A DNA stretch of 64,000 nucleotides, taken from assembly GCF_042433515.1 (NCBI RefSeq), contig NZ_JBHLVH010000004.1, forward strand, positions 1-64,000, given 5' to 3'. This document shows positions 16,375 through 24,749 of the stretch, one piece after another (position 1 is the stretch's first letter; each line of letters opens with the position of its first letter). The notes below the pieces were generated by a model. That model was not told the DNA's origin, did no database searches, and was given only the letters and a program-made list of their open reading frames with translations. The position numbers and the translations under genes were made by a program. This stretch comes from Kytococcus schroeteri. GTDB taxonomy: Bacteria; Actinomycetota; Actinomycetes; Actinomycetales; Dermatophilaceae.

Positions 16375-17420
<1,046 letters not shown>

Positions 17421-17462
17421 CGTGGCCTCGAGTCTAGGCGGTGCCCCCGACGACCGAGCAGG

Positions 17463-18962
17463 TCACCGGGAGAGGTCGGCCTGCTCGGGCGCCACCGGCC
17501 GCGAGCCGGTGACCAGGCGGTGCACCAGCCACACACCCAGGAAGAGCGGCAGGCCCAGGTAGGTGGTCAGCAGGCCGAGCAGGCTCTCGGTGCCGAAGCC
17601 GTCGACGCGGATGTCGTCGAAGATGGTCCATCCCTGGCCCACGACCACCACGGCGCACATCGCCAGGGCCACCAGCGGGCCCACCGGGAAGGCCCAGGCG
17701 CGGTACGGCAGGTCGCGGGGGTCGCCGCCCTGCGCCACGTAGGCGCGGCGGAAGCGGTAGTGGCACCAGGCGATGCCCATCCAGGTGATGAAGCCGGCCA
17801 GACCCGAGGCGCTCACGAGCCAGGTGTAGGCCTGCCCCTCGCCCACGAGGCTGGTGAGGAAGCACAGGGCGCCCACGGCGGCGGTCACCAGCAGGGCGGC
17901 CACCGGCACGCCACGGCGGTTCACGCCGCCGAGGAAGGACGGGGCCTTCCCGGAACGCGCCAGGCCGTAGAGCATGCGGGTGGAGGAGTACATCCCGGCG
18001 TTGCCCGCCGAGAGGATGGCCACGAGGATCACCGCGTTCATGATGTCGCCGGCGTAGGGGATGCCGGCCTCGCCGAAGACGAGGGTGAACGGCGCGATGG
18101 AGATGTCCTCGCTCTCGCTGGCGTTGAGCAGGCGGGCGTCGTCGTAGGGCAGCAGGAAGCCGATGACCGCGATGGCGCCGATGTAGAAGAGCATGATGCG
18201 GAAGAAGACCGAGCGGATGGCCTTGGGGATGGTCTTCTCCGGCTCGTCGGCCTCACCGGCGGCCACACCGACCATCTCGGTGCCCTGGAACGAGAACCCG
18301 GCGATCATGAAGATGCTCAGCATGCCGGCCAGGCCGCCCACGAAGGGGGCCTCGCCCCGGGTCCAGTTGCTGGTGCCCGGGGAGCCGTCGCCCAGCACGC
18401 CGGCGATCATGAGCACGCCCACCACGAGGAACACCAGCACGGCGATGACCTTGATGGACGAGAAGAGGAACTCCCCCTCACCGAAGGCTCGCACGGTGAC
18501 GATGTTGAGCAGCAGCAGCACCCCGAGGAAGGCCGCCGACCAGATCCACCCCGGCACGTCGGGGAACCAGTAGCCCATGACCATCTCGGCGGCCACCAGC
18601 TCCACGGCCACGGTGATGGCCCAGTTGAACCAGTAGTTCCACCCGGTGGCGAAGCCGAACGAGGGGCTCACGAAGCGTGTGCCGTAGGCCTCGAAGGAGC
18701 TGGCCAGAGGCAGGTAGGTGGCCATCTCGCCCAGGCTCTGCATGAGCAGGAAGACCATGACGCCGATGGCCGCGTAGGCCAGCAGGGCGCCCCCGGGCCC
18801 GGCCGTGCTGATGGTGGCGCCCGAGGCCACGAACAGTCCGGTGCCGATGGCGCCACCCAGCGCGATCATGTTGAGGTGGCGCGCGCTCAGCTTGCGCTGG
18901 AGCTGCTCCTCGGCCCGCCCGTCGGTGACGGCGGGTTCGGTGGGTGGGGCGACGGTGGCCAT
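17463..18962 (-). CDS. amino-acid permease (APC superfamily, LysP-like)
   Basis: 499 residues and about twelve membrane segments. The N-terminal RKLSARHLNMIALGGAIGTG motif and the following GPGGALLAYA are typical of the amino-acid transporter family that includes LysP and aromatic amino-acid permeases. The insert near residue 300 with DISIAPFTLVF fits that family. Substrate not certain; a basic amino acid is possible. The ATG at 18962 is chosen over 18989 because an AAGGA sequence lies 5 bases ahead of it. It stands alone, with a gap and terminator before the HIT gene. Confidence 0.88.
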   Translation of the reverse strand: MATVAPPTEPAVTDGRAEEQLQRKLSARHLNMIALGGAIGTGLFVASGATISTAGPGGALLAYAAIGVMVFLLMQSLGEMATYLPLASSFEAYGTRFVSPSFGFATGWNYWFNWAITVAVELVAAEMVMGYWFPDVPGWIWSAAFLGVLLLLNIVTVRAFGEGEFLFSSIKVIAVLVFLVVGVLMIAGVLGDGSPGTSNWTRGEAPFVGGLAGMLSIFMIAGFSFQGTEMVGVAAGEADEPEKTIPKAIRSVFFRIMLFYIGAIAVIGFLLPYDDARLLNASESEDISIAPFTLVFGEAGIPYAGDIMNAVILVAILSAGNAGMYSSTRMLYGLARSGKAPSFLGGVNRRGVPVAALLVTAAVGALCFLTSLVGEGQAYTWLVSASGLAGFITWMGIAWCHYRFRRAYVAQGGDPRDLPYRAWAFPVGPLVALAMCAVVVVGQGWTIFDDIRVDGFGTESLLGLLTTYLGLPLFLGVWLVHRLVTGSRPVAPEQADLSR

Positions 18963-19052
18963 GGGGGTCCTTGCGGGGAGGGGGGTCATGGGTGGCCGGA
19001 ACCTAGCACGCGCCCAGCCGATTTCCCGGGGGTTCCGGCGAGTGGGCCGGCA

Positions 19053-19100
19053 ACGGGAAGGCCTGCGGCCCGGCGGGCGGTTCACCGCAGGCCTTCCCGT
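19053..19100 (-). terminator. strong hairpin after the HIT gene
   Basis: A perfect 16-base stem (19053-19068 with 19085-19100) around a 16-base loop, 34 bases past the HIT stop. It also insulates the permease promoter. Confidence 0.7.
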
Positions 19101-19133
19101 CAGCCCGGCCTCTGGGGCATGACGCAGGTCACC

Positions 19134-19481
19134 TCAGCCGGGCGGCCACTGCAGCTGGCGCCCCCCGATGACGTGCAGGTGCACGTGGTCGACCGACTGC
19201 TGCCCGTGCTCACCGGTGTTGGCCACCACGCGGTAGCCGTCCTCGGCGAGCCCCTCCTGCTCGGCCACCTTGGCCACGGTCTGCAGCAGGTCGGTGGCGG
19301 CGGCCGGGTCGTCCACGGCCACGGCGGCGAGATTGCGGTGGTGGTCGCGCGGCACCACCAGCACGTGGGTGGGGGCCTGCGGGTCGATGTCGCGGAAGGC
19401 CAGCGAGCGGTCGGACTCCACGACGACGTCACCGGGGACCTCCCCGACGACGATCTTGCAGAACAGGCAGTCGGTGCTCAT
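19134..19481 (-). CDS. HIT (histidine triad) family hydrolase
   Basis: 115 residues, the normal length for a HINT-type protein. CLFCKI opens the protein, and the catalytic triad VDHVHLHVIGG is near residue 95. Such proteins hydrolyse adenosine phosphoramidates and related nucleotides in the cytoplasm. The ATG at 19481 matches the family N-terminus and has a -10-like element at the right spacing. Commonly found near phoH and rsmE in actinobacteria, as here. Confidence 0.93.
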   Translation of the reverse strand: MSTDCLFCKIVVGEVPGDVVVESDRSLAFRDIDPQAPTHVLVVPRDHHRNLAAVAVDDPAAATDLLQTVAKVAEQEGLAEDGYRVVANTGEHGQQSVDHVHLHVIGGRQLQWPPG

Positions 19482-19488
19482 GCGCGTC

Positions 19489-19494
19489 ACCCTA
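19489..19494 (-). promoter_or_regulatory. -10-like element of the HIT gene
   Basis: TAGGGT on the minus strand, 7 bases before the ATG at 19481; a leaderless start is likely. Confidence 0.45.
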
Positions 19495-19532
19495 GCCCCG
19501 GCAGCCGGCGTCGGCCTGCCGTCGGCCCTGCG

Positions 19533-19538
19533 TAGCAT
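19533..19538 (+). promoter_or_regulatory. -10-like element of the ECF sigma gene
   Basis: TAGCAT lies 7 bases before the ATG at 19546. No AAC-type ECF -35 is visible upstream, so the sigma gene is probably read by the housekeeping sigma factor. Confidence 0.4.
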
Positions 19539-19545
19539 GCCGTGC

Positions 19546-20172
19546 ATGGACCCCCGGAACGCCCTGCAGTCGGCCCTGGCCGCCGGCGACTCGCTGCGGG
19601 CTCGTCAGCTGCTCGCGGATGCGGGCCCGGACGGGCGCGAGGCCCTGTGGTCGGTCCTGGCGTCGGCCGCGAGCGGCGGCTCGACCAGCGGCCGGGAGCT
19701 CCTGCTCGAGCAGCTCTCCGCCTCCGGCGTGGTCCACAGGTTCGTCGCCTCCCGCCTGCTCGACGAGGCCTCGGTCGACGACGTGGTCCAGGAGACCCTG
19801 ATCTCCGTGGCCAACTCGGTGGACTCGTTCAGGGGCGGGGCGGCCGTCACCACCTGGGTGGCCTCCATCGCCCACCGGCGGGTCGTCGACCACCTGCGTC
19901 GCCGGCGCGAGGCCGTGCAGCTGCCGGCGGACGTGGCCTCCCCGGGAGCCCGGCTCAGCTCGCAGGTCGCCACCCGCGAAGCCCTCGACGGTGCGCTCCG
20001 CGAGCTTCCCCCGCCCTACCGCGAGGTGGTCGTGCTCCGCGAGGTGCGGGGCCTCAGCTACGCCGAGATCGCCGACCACCTCGAGCGCCCCCTCGGCACG
20101 GTCAAGGCTCAGGTGGCGCGAGGTCGGGCGCTGGCCGCCCATGCCCTCCACGAGGGGCAGGTCCACCGGTGA
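19546..20172 (+). CDS. ECF-type RNA polymerase sigma factor
   Basis: 208 residues. Residues 1-60 are an N-terminal extension not usual in ECF factors. Region 2 follows with DDVVQETLISV and TTWVASIAHRRVVDHLRRR (-10 recognition). Region 4 has LPPPYREVVVLREVRGLSYAEIADHL and the GTVKAQVARGR recognition helix. No anti-sigma gene is adjacent; instead the stop overlaps the GTG of a Ser/Thr kinase. In region 2.2 the acidic DAED-like patch common in ECF factors reads SVDD, so one acid is replaced by Ser. That would be a plausible phosphorylation point. An ATG at 19537 is an alternative start. Confidence 0.88.
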   Translation: MDPRNALQSALAAGDSLRARQLLADAGPDGREALWSVLASAASGGSTSGRELLLEQLSASGVVHRFVASRLLDEASVDDVVQETLISVANSVDSFRGGAAVTTWVASIAHRRVVDHLRRRREAVQLPADVASPGARLSSQVATREALDGALRELPPPYREVVVLREVRGLSYAEIADHLERPLGTVKAQVARGRALAAHALHEGQVHR

Positions 20173-21377
20173 GCCGTCACCGGGTGGGCCGCCTCCACCT
20201 CCAGGAGGTGCTGGGGGTGGGCTCCTTCGCCACGGTGCACCGTGCCCACGACCCGGTGCTGGACGACACCGTGGTGGTCAAGGTGCTGGCCGAGAACCAC
20301 AGCCTCAACCCCGACGTCCGGGAGCGCTTCATCACCGAGGGGCGGCTCCAGCGACGGATCCGCAGCGAGCACGTGGTCGGCGTGCACGACCTCGGGGAGA
20401 CCGACCACCAGCAGCCGTACCTCGTGCTCGAGGAGGCCGACCGGGGCAGTCTGGGCGCCCGGGTCGAGGCGCGAGGGCGAGCCGGGTGGAGCGCCTCGAC
20501 CGACGACCTGCTGGTGGTGGCCCGCGACCTGGCGGCCGCCCTCGGGGCCGTCCACGCCGCGCGGGTGGTGCACCGCGACCTCAGTCCGGCCAACGTGCTG
20601 CTGCGCTCGTGGCCGGCGGACCGGCCCGGGGCGGGGGCACGGCACCGCCAGGGCCCGCCCCGCGCCACGCTGCTGGAGCCCGACGAGCGCCTGCTCCTGT
20701 CCGACCTCGGCCTGTGCAAGGACCTGGCGGTCAACTCCGGCCTCACCGTGGGCGTGGGAACCCGGGGGTTCCGCGCCCCGGAGATGGACGCCCCGGCGGG
20801 GGTGGTGGACCACCGCACGGACCTCTGGTCCCTCTCAGCCCTGGTCACGTGGGTGGCGGGCGACGCCGAGCTGCCGCAGCCCGTCGTCGCCGCCCTGCGC
20901 CGGGGGTGCGCAACCGACCCCGACGACCGTCCGGCTGACGTGCAGGAGTGGCTGCGGGAGCTCGAGACCGCCCTCGCGCCCCGCACGACGCCCTCCCCCA
21001 CCCCACCCGCACCCGAGGGTGCCAGCCGCCGGGAGCTGCTGCGCGGGCTGGTCCCGGCGGGAGCCGGGGTCGTGGGGGCCGTGGCCGGCGCCGTGCTGTG
21101 GCCGCGCCTCACACAGCCCGGGGACACCCACGGGGCCGCGCGCGTGGAGGTCTCCGGCCCCGCGGAGGTGGCGGTCGGTGAGCGGGCCGCGTTCGTCCTC
21201 GACCACTCCGACGTCACCTCGTGGGTGTGGGAGCTGCCCGACGGCCGCTTCGTCAGCGGCCGTCGCAGGGTGGTGCTCACCCCCCGGGGTGCCGGACGCG
21301 CGCGGGTGGTGGTGAGGGCCACCACCACCGACGGAGCACCGCTCGTGACCACGCACCACCTGCGCGTGACCCCCTGA
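20169..21377 (+). CDS. Ser/Thr protein kinase with membrane anchor and extracytoplasmic beta-domain
   Basis: 402 residues. The kinase domain spans about residues 5-265: glycine loop GVGSFATV, VVVKVL Lys, Glu in the FITEGRL helix, VHRDLSPANVLL catalytic loop, LSDLG for DFG, and FRAPEMD. Two oddities: the Lys of HRDLKPxN is Ser, and about 30 extra residues rich in Arg/Pro/Gly separate the catalytic loop from DLG. After a Pro-rich linker there is one membrane segment near residues 295-315, then about 80 residues of an Ig/PKD-like beta domain outside the cell. No PASTA repeats. GTGA overlap with the sigma gene implies a shared message and function. Confidence 0.88.
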   Translation: MSRHRVGRLHLQEVLGVGSFATVHRAHDPVLDDTVVVKVLAENHSLNPDVRERFITEGRLQRRIRSEHVVGVHDLGETDHQQPYLVLEEADRGSLGARVEARGRAGWSASTDDLLVVARDLAAALGAVHAARVVHRDLSPANVLLRSWPADRPGAGARHRQGPPRATLLEPDERLLLSDLGLCKDLAVNSGLTVGVGTRGFRAPEMDAPAGVVDHRTDLWSLSALVTWVAGDAELPQPVVAALRRGCATDPDDRPADVQEWLRELETALAPRTTPSPTPPAPEGASRRELLRGLVPAGAGVVGAVAGAVLWPRLTQPGDTHGAARVEVSGPAEVAVGERAAFVLDHSDVTSWVWELPDGRFVSGRRRVVLTPRGAGRARVVVRATTTDGAPLVTTHHLRVTP

Positions 21378-21387
21378 GCCCCTCCCC

Positions 21388-21426
21388 CCCGGGGTGGCAG
21401 TGGCGCGACGGGGGTCCCACCCCGGG
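21388..21426 (+). terminator. hairpin between the kinase and the lipoprotein gene
   Basis: CCCGGGGTGG (21388-21397) pairs with CCACCCCGGG (21417-21426). It could end or weaken readthrough from the sigma-kinase message and leave the next pair of genes with its own promoter. Confidence 0.5.
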
Positions 21427-21444
21427 CGGAGATCCGGGCAGCGT

Positions 21445-21472
21445 GCAACCTTTCCCCGTGAGCACACGACCA
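21445..21472 (+). promoter_or_regulatory. candidate ECF-dependent promoter of the lipoprotein-OmpA pair
   Basis: GCAACC (21445-21450), with the AAC typical of ECF -35 elements, is followed after 16 bases by CGACCA (21467-21472). The pair lies just past the hairpin and about 45 bases before the next start. The neighbouring sigma factor is the obvious candidate to read it. No second copy was seen to confirm the motif. Confidence 0.3.
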
Positions 21473-21518
21473 ACGGGCACACACCCCCTCGGGGGACCCA
21501 CCACGAAGGAGACCCGCC

Positions 21519-22229
21519 ATGCGTTCCGCAGCTACCCGTTCACTCACCGCCCTGGCCCTCGTCGGGGCCCTGGGCCTGGGCGCCTGCAGCCCCGATGCCA
21601 CCTTCACCAGCGGCGAGGAGGAGCGCACCACCGCTGCCGCCGCGGAGCCCGACGAGACCACCGACACCGGGGAGGAGGACTCCGAGGGGACCGAGCCGCC
21701 CGAGACCAGCTCGACCACCGGCGAGGAGTCCTCGGACGCCGGGGACGCACAGTCCCCCGACGCCTCGGAGGAGGGAGGACCCACGGCGAACACCAGCCAC
21801 GCACCGGGGCTCACCGCCGAGGAGATCGGCGAGCCCCTCGTCACGCGTGCCCGTCCGCTCGAGCAGGAGGGCAGCGAGCTGCTGGTCTCCCTCCACTCGC
21901 TGGAGCGGCAGGGCAAGACCGTGACGGCCACCTACGGCTTCCAGCTCAAGAGCGACGCGGAGCACGGCGCCGAGGCCGAGAGCCTCTACAACTTGGCCGG
22001 CACCTGGTACCCCTACCTGGTGGACACCAAGAACCTGCGCAAGCACCGCGTGCTCCAGGACGAACACAACAACCAGCAGGCGATGCCGAGCGTCAACGAC
22101 ATCGACGTGAGCACCGACGGCATCACCTACGTGAGCGTCGTCTTCGCCGCACCGCCCGAGGACGTCGAGACCATGACGGTGCACCTGATGGGTGGTGTGG
22201 CGGACGCGACGGAGGTGGAGCTCCGATGA
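21519..22229 (+). CDS. secreted lipoprotein of the sigma-kinase locus
   Basis: 236 residues. Signal peptide with lipobox GLGAC (Cys at about 23), then about 80 residues of low-complexity Glu/Thr/Ser/Pro linker, then a folded domain of about 140 residues with TVTATYGFQLKSDAEHG and TYVSVVFAAPPEDVETMTVHL stretches. I do not recognise a named family; the domain looks beta-rich. AAGGAG lies 7 bases before the ATG. It ends in an ATGA overlap with the OmpA-like gene, so the two are made together and probably act together at the cell surface. Confidence 0.8.
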   Translation: MRSAATRSLTALALVGALGLGACSPDATFTSGEEERTTAAAAEPDETTDTGEEDSEGTEPPETSSTTGEESSDAGDAQSPDASEEGGPTANTSHAPGLTAEEIGEPLVTRARPLEQEGSELLVSLHSLERQGKTVTATYGFQLKSDAEHGAEAESLYNLAGTWYPYLVDTKNLRKHRVLQDEHNNQQAMPSVNDIDVSTDGITYVSVVFAAPPEDVETMTVHLMGGVADATEVELR

Positions 22230-22789
22230 CCTCCCGCCTCCTGACCGGCCTGGCCCTCACCACGGCGGCAGCCCTCCCTGTGGCGCTCGCTCCCGCCCTC
22301 GCCGCACCCCACGTCGCACAGGCGCCGACGGAGTGGTCCGACGCACAGCTCAGGAAGAGCATCATCCAGCTGGAGCCGGCCGTCACCCAGCTCGAGGACT
22401 CTGTCGAGCCGCTGGACGACCACACCACCGACGGGGCCGAGGAGGTCATCTCCCTGGACACCGACGTGCTCTTCGCCTACGGCAAGGCGAACCTGCCGGC
22501 GACCTTCGCCGACCGGGCCGCGGAGCTGGTGACCGACGTGCCGAAGGGCGCCACGGTCGAGGTGGGCGGCCACACCGACTCGATCGGCGCGGACGACTTC
22601 AACCAGAAGCTGTCCGAGCGCCGTGCCGATGCCGTGGCCAAGGCCCTCAAGGCGGCCCGACCCGACCTCTCACTCGAGGTGGAGGGGTACGGTGAGAAGC
22701 AGCCCGTGGCCCCCAACGAGTCCGCCGGCAAGGACGACCCGGAGGGCCGGGCCAAGAACCGCCGCGTGGAGATCCGCTACGGCCACTGA
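22226..22789 (+). CDS. secreted OmpA-like peptidoglycan-associated protein
   Basis: 187 residues. Sec signal peptide (hydrophobic run, cleavage near LAAPHVA), no lipobox. A short helical region is followed by an OmpA C-terminal-like domain from about residue 75: FAYGKANLPATFADRAAEL, VEVGGHTDSIGADDFNQKLSERRADAV and GRAKNRRVEI, which carry the Asp and Arg that bind meso-diaminopimelate-type peptidoglycan in known members. It probably tethers the lipoprotein partner, or senses the wall, outside the membrane. It ends one base from the convergent rsmE. Confidence 0.88.
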   Translation: MTSRLLTGLALTTAAALPVALAPALAAPHVAQAPTEWSDAQLRKSIIQLEPAVTQLEDSVEPLDDHTTDGAEEVISLDTDVLFAYGKANLPATFADRAAELVTDVPKGATVEVGGHTDSIGADDFNQKLSERRADAVAKALKAARPDLSLEVEGYGEKQPVAPNESAGKDDPEGRAKNRRVEIRYGH

Positions 22790-22790
22790 G

Positions 22791-23555
22791 TCAGTCCCAC
22801 CGCAGCGCACCGCACAGCAGCGCCAGGGCCACCGGCCCGGCGCTGCTCGTGCGCAGCACGTGGGGGCCGAGCACCACCGGCACTCCCCCGGCGTCGGTGA
22901 GGGCCTCGAGCTCCTGCGGGCTGATCCCGCCCTCGGGACCGATGACCACGCGCACCAGCGAGGGCGTCTCGCGGCCCTCGAGCAGGCCGCCCAGGGTCGG
23001 CAGCAGCCCGTCGGTGGCCACCTCGTGCAGCACGAGGGTGAGCTCGCTGGCCCCGCCACCGACCCGCACCCGCTCGACGAGCCCGGCGGTGTCCACCATC
23101 GGCTCCACCGGGGCCTCCCACAGGCGGCGGGACTGCTTGGTGGCCGCACGCACCACCTGCTGCCACTTCACCCGGCCCTTCTCGGCCTTGGGGCCCGCCC
23201 ACCGGCTGATGCTGCGGTCGGCCTGCCAGGGCACCACGGCGTCCACGCCGATCTCCACGCTGGTCTCCAGCGACTGCTCGGCCCGGCCGGCCTTGGCCAG
23301 CGCCTGCACGAGCTCCAACCGGGGGCGGCCGGTCGGCTCGGTGAGCTCCTCCAGGACCTCCAGCTCCAGGGTGGACTTCGTGGTGCCGGTGACGCGCCCG
23401 CGCACCCCGGCACCGGCGCCGTCGGCCAGGAGCACCTCCTCGCCCACGGCGATGCGCTGCACCGTGGCGGCGTGGCGCCCCTCGTCCCCGGAGAGCGTGA
23501 GGGACTCCCCCACCCCGGCCAAGGGGCCGTCGGCGAGGAAGAGCGGCAGCGTCAT
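22791..23555 (-). CDS. rsmE: 16S rRNA m3U1498 methyltransferase RsmE
   Basis: 254 residues. SPOUT-class methyltransferase: an N-terminal PUA-like domain (FLADG, GDEGRHAATVQRI) and a trefoil-knot domain with VIGPEGGISPQE and VLGPHVLRTSSAGPVAL, which binds S-adenosylmethionine. It methylates U1498 of 16S rRNA. Its ATG overlaps the dnaJ stop by one base (TGATG), the usual actinobacterial dnaJ-rsmE arrangement. Confidence 0.94.
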   Translation of the reverse strand: MTLPLFLADGPLAGVGESLTLSGDEGRHAATVQRIAVGEEVLLADGAGAGVRGRVTGTTKSTLELEVLEELTEPTGRPRLELVQALAKAGRAEQSLETSVEIGVDAVVPWQADRSISRWAGPKAEKGRVKWQQVVRAATKQSRRLWEAPVEPMVDTAGLVERVRVGGGASELTLVLHEVATDGLLPTLGGLLEGRETPSLVRVVIGPEGGISPQELEALTDAGGVPVVLGPHVLRTSSAGPVALALLCGALRWD

Positions 23556-24682
23556 CAGCGGCCCGAGAACGCGTCGCGCAGGCGCCCGAAGAAGCCGCCC
23601 TGCTCGGACACCGACGTGATCGTGCCGGTCGCCTGCTCCTCGCCGCGCAGCCGGGCCAGCTCGTGGAGCAGCTCCTTCTGCCGGGAGTCCAGGCGCGTGG
23701 GCGTCACCACCTGGGCGTGCACGTGCACGTCGCCGCGCCCCTCCCGACGCAGGTGGCCCACGCCCAGCCCGCGCAGCGTGAACACGGCCCCGTGCTGGGT
23801 GCCGGCGGGGACCTCCACCTGCTCGGTGCCGTCGAAGGTCTCCACCGGGGTGCGCGTGCCCAGGGCCGCGGCCGTCATCGGCAGCTCCACCGAGCAGTGC
23901 AGGTCGTCACCCTCGCGGGTCCAGGTCGCGTCGGGCTCCACGTTCACCTCGACGTAGAGGCTCCCCGCCGGCCCGCCGCCGGGGCCCACCTCGCCCTGGC
24001 CGGCCAGCTGGATGCGGGTGCCGGTGTCCACGCCCGCAGGCACCTTGACCTTGAGCGTGCGGCGCTCGCGCACGCGGCCGTCGCCGTGGCAGTCGGTGCA
24101 CGGCTCCACGATGACCTCACCGGTGGCCTGGCAGGTGCCGCACGGCCGGGTGGTCATCACCTGGCCGAGGAAGGAGCGCTGCACCTGCTGCACGTGGCCC
24201 TGACCGTGGCACAGGTCGCAGGTGCGTGTGCCGGTGCCGGGGGCGCAGCCGTCACCGCCGCAGACCGAGCACAGCACGGCGGTCTCCACTGTGAGGTCCT
24301 CGGTGTCGCCGAAGACCGCCGTGCGCAGCGGGACGTCCAGGCGCACCAGGGCGTCCTGCCCCGGCTGCTGGCGCGAGCGCGGTCCGGCCGCCCCGGCCTG
24401 GCCACCGAAGAAGGCGTCCATGATGTCGCTGAAGGTGAACGCTCCCCCGGCACCGCCGAACCCGGCCGTCGGGTCGCCGTAGGGGTCCTGGCCACGGTCG
24501 TAGGCGGCCTTCTTGGCGGCGTCGCCGAGCACGTCGTAGGCCTGGGCGACGGCCTTGAACTCGTCCTCGCGGCCGGGGGCCACGTCGGGGTGCAGCTGGC
24601 GCGCCTTGCGGCGGTAGGCCTTCTTGATCTCCTCCGCGCTGGCGTCGCGGGAAACTCCGAGGGTCTCGTAGTAGTCGTTCAT
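23555..24682 (-). CDS. dnaJ: chaperone DnaJ
   Basis: 375 residues. J domain with HPD at residues 31-33, Gly/Phe-rich segment, then four zinc motifs: CSVCGGDG, CDLCHGQG, CGTCQATG and CTDCHGDG. The third departs slightly from CXXCXGXG. C-terminal substrate-binding domains follow. It delivers clients to DnaK and stimulates its ATPase. It follows hrcA by 67 bases and should be co-regulated through the CIRCE site, typical of the second dnaJ of actinobacteria. Confidence 0.95.
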   Translation of the reverse strand: MNDYYETLGVSRDASAEEIKKAYRRKARQLHPDVAPGREDEFKAVAQAYDVLGDAAKKAAYDRGQDPYGDPTAGFGGAGGAFTFSDIMDAFFGGQAGAAGPRSRQQPGQDALVRLDVPLRTAVFGDTEDLTVETAVLCSVCGGDGCAPGTGTRTCDLCHGQGHVQQVQRSFLGQVMTTRPCGTCQATGEVIVEPCTDCHGDGRVRERRTLKVKVPAGVDTGTRIQLAGQGEVGPGGGPAGSLYVEVNVEPDATWTREGDDLHCSVELPMTAAALGTRTPVETFDGTEQVEVPAGTQHGAVFTLRGLGVGHLRREGRGDVHVHAQVVTPTRLDSRQKELLHELARLRGEEQATGTITSVSEQGGFFGRLRDAFSGR

Positions 24683-24749
24683 GCGCTCTCCGCGCCGGGG
24701 TGTCCGGCGGCTGATGGTTCGGGGGCGGTGGTCTGGGACGTGCCGGTGC

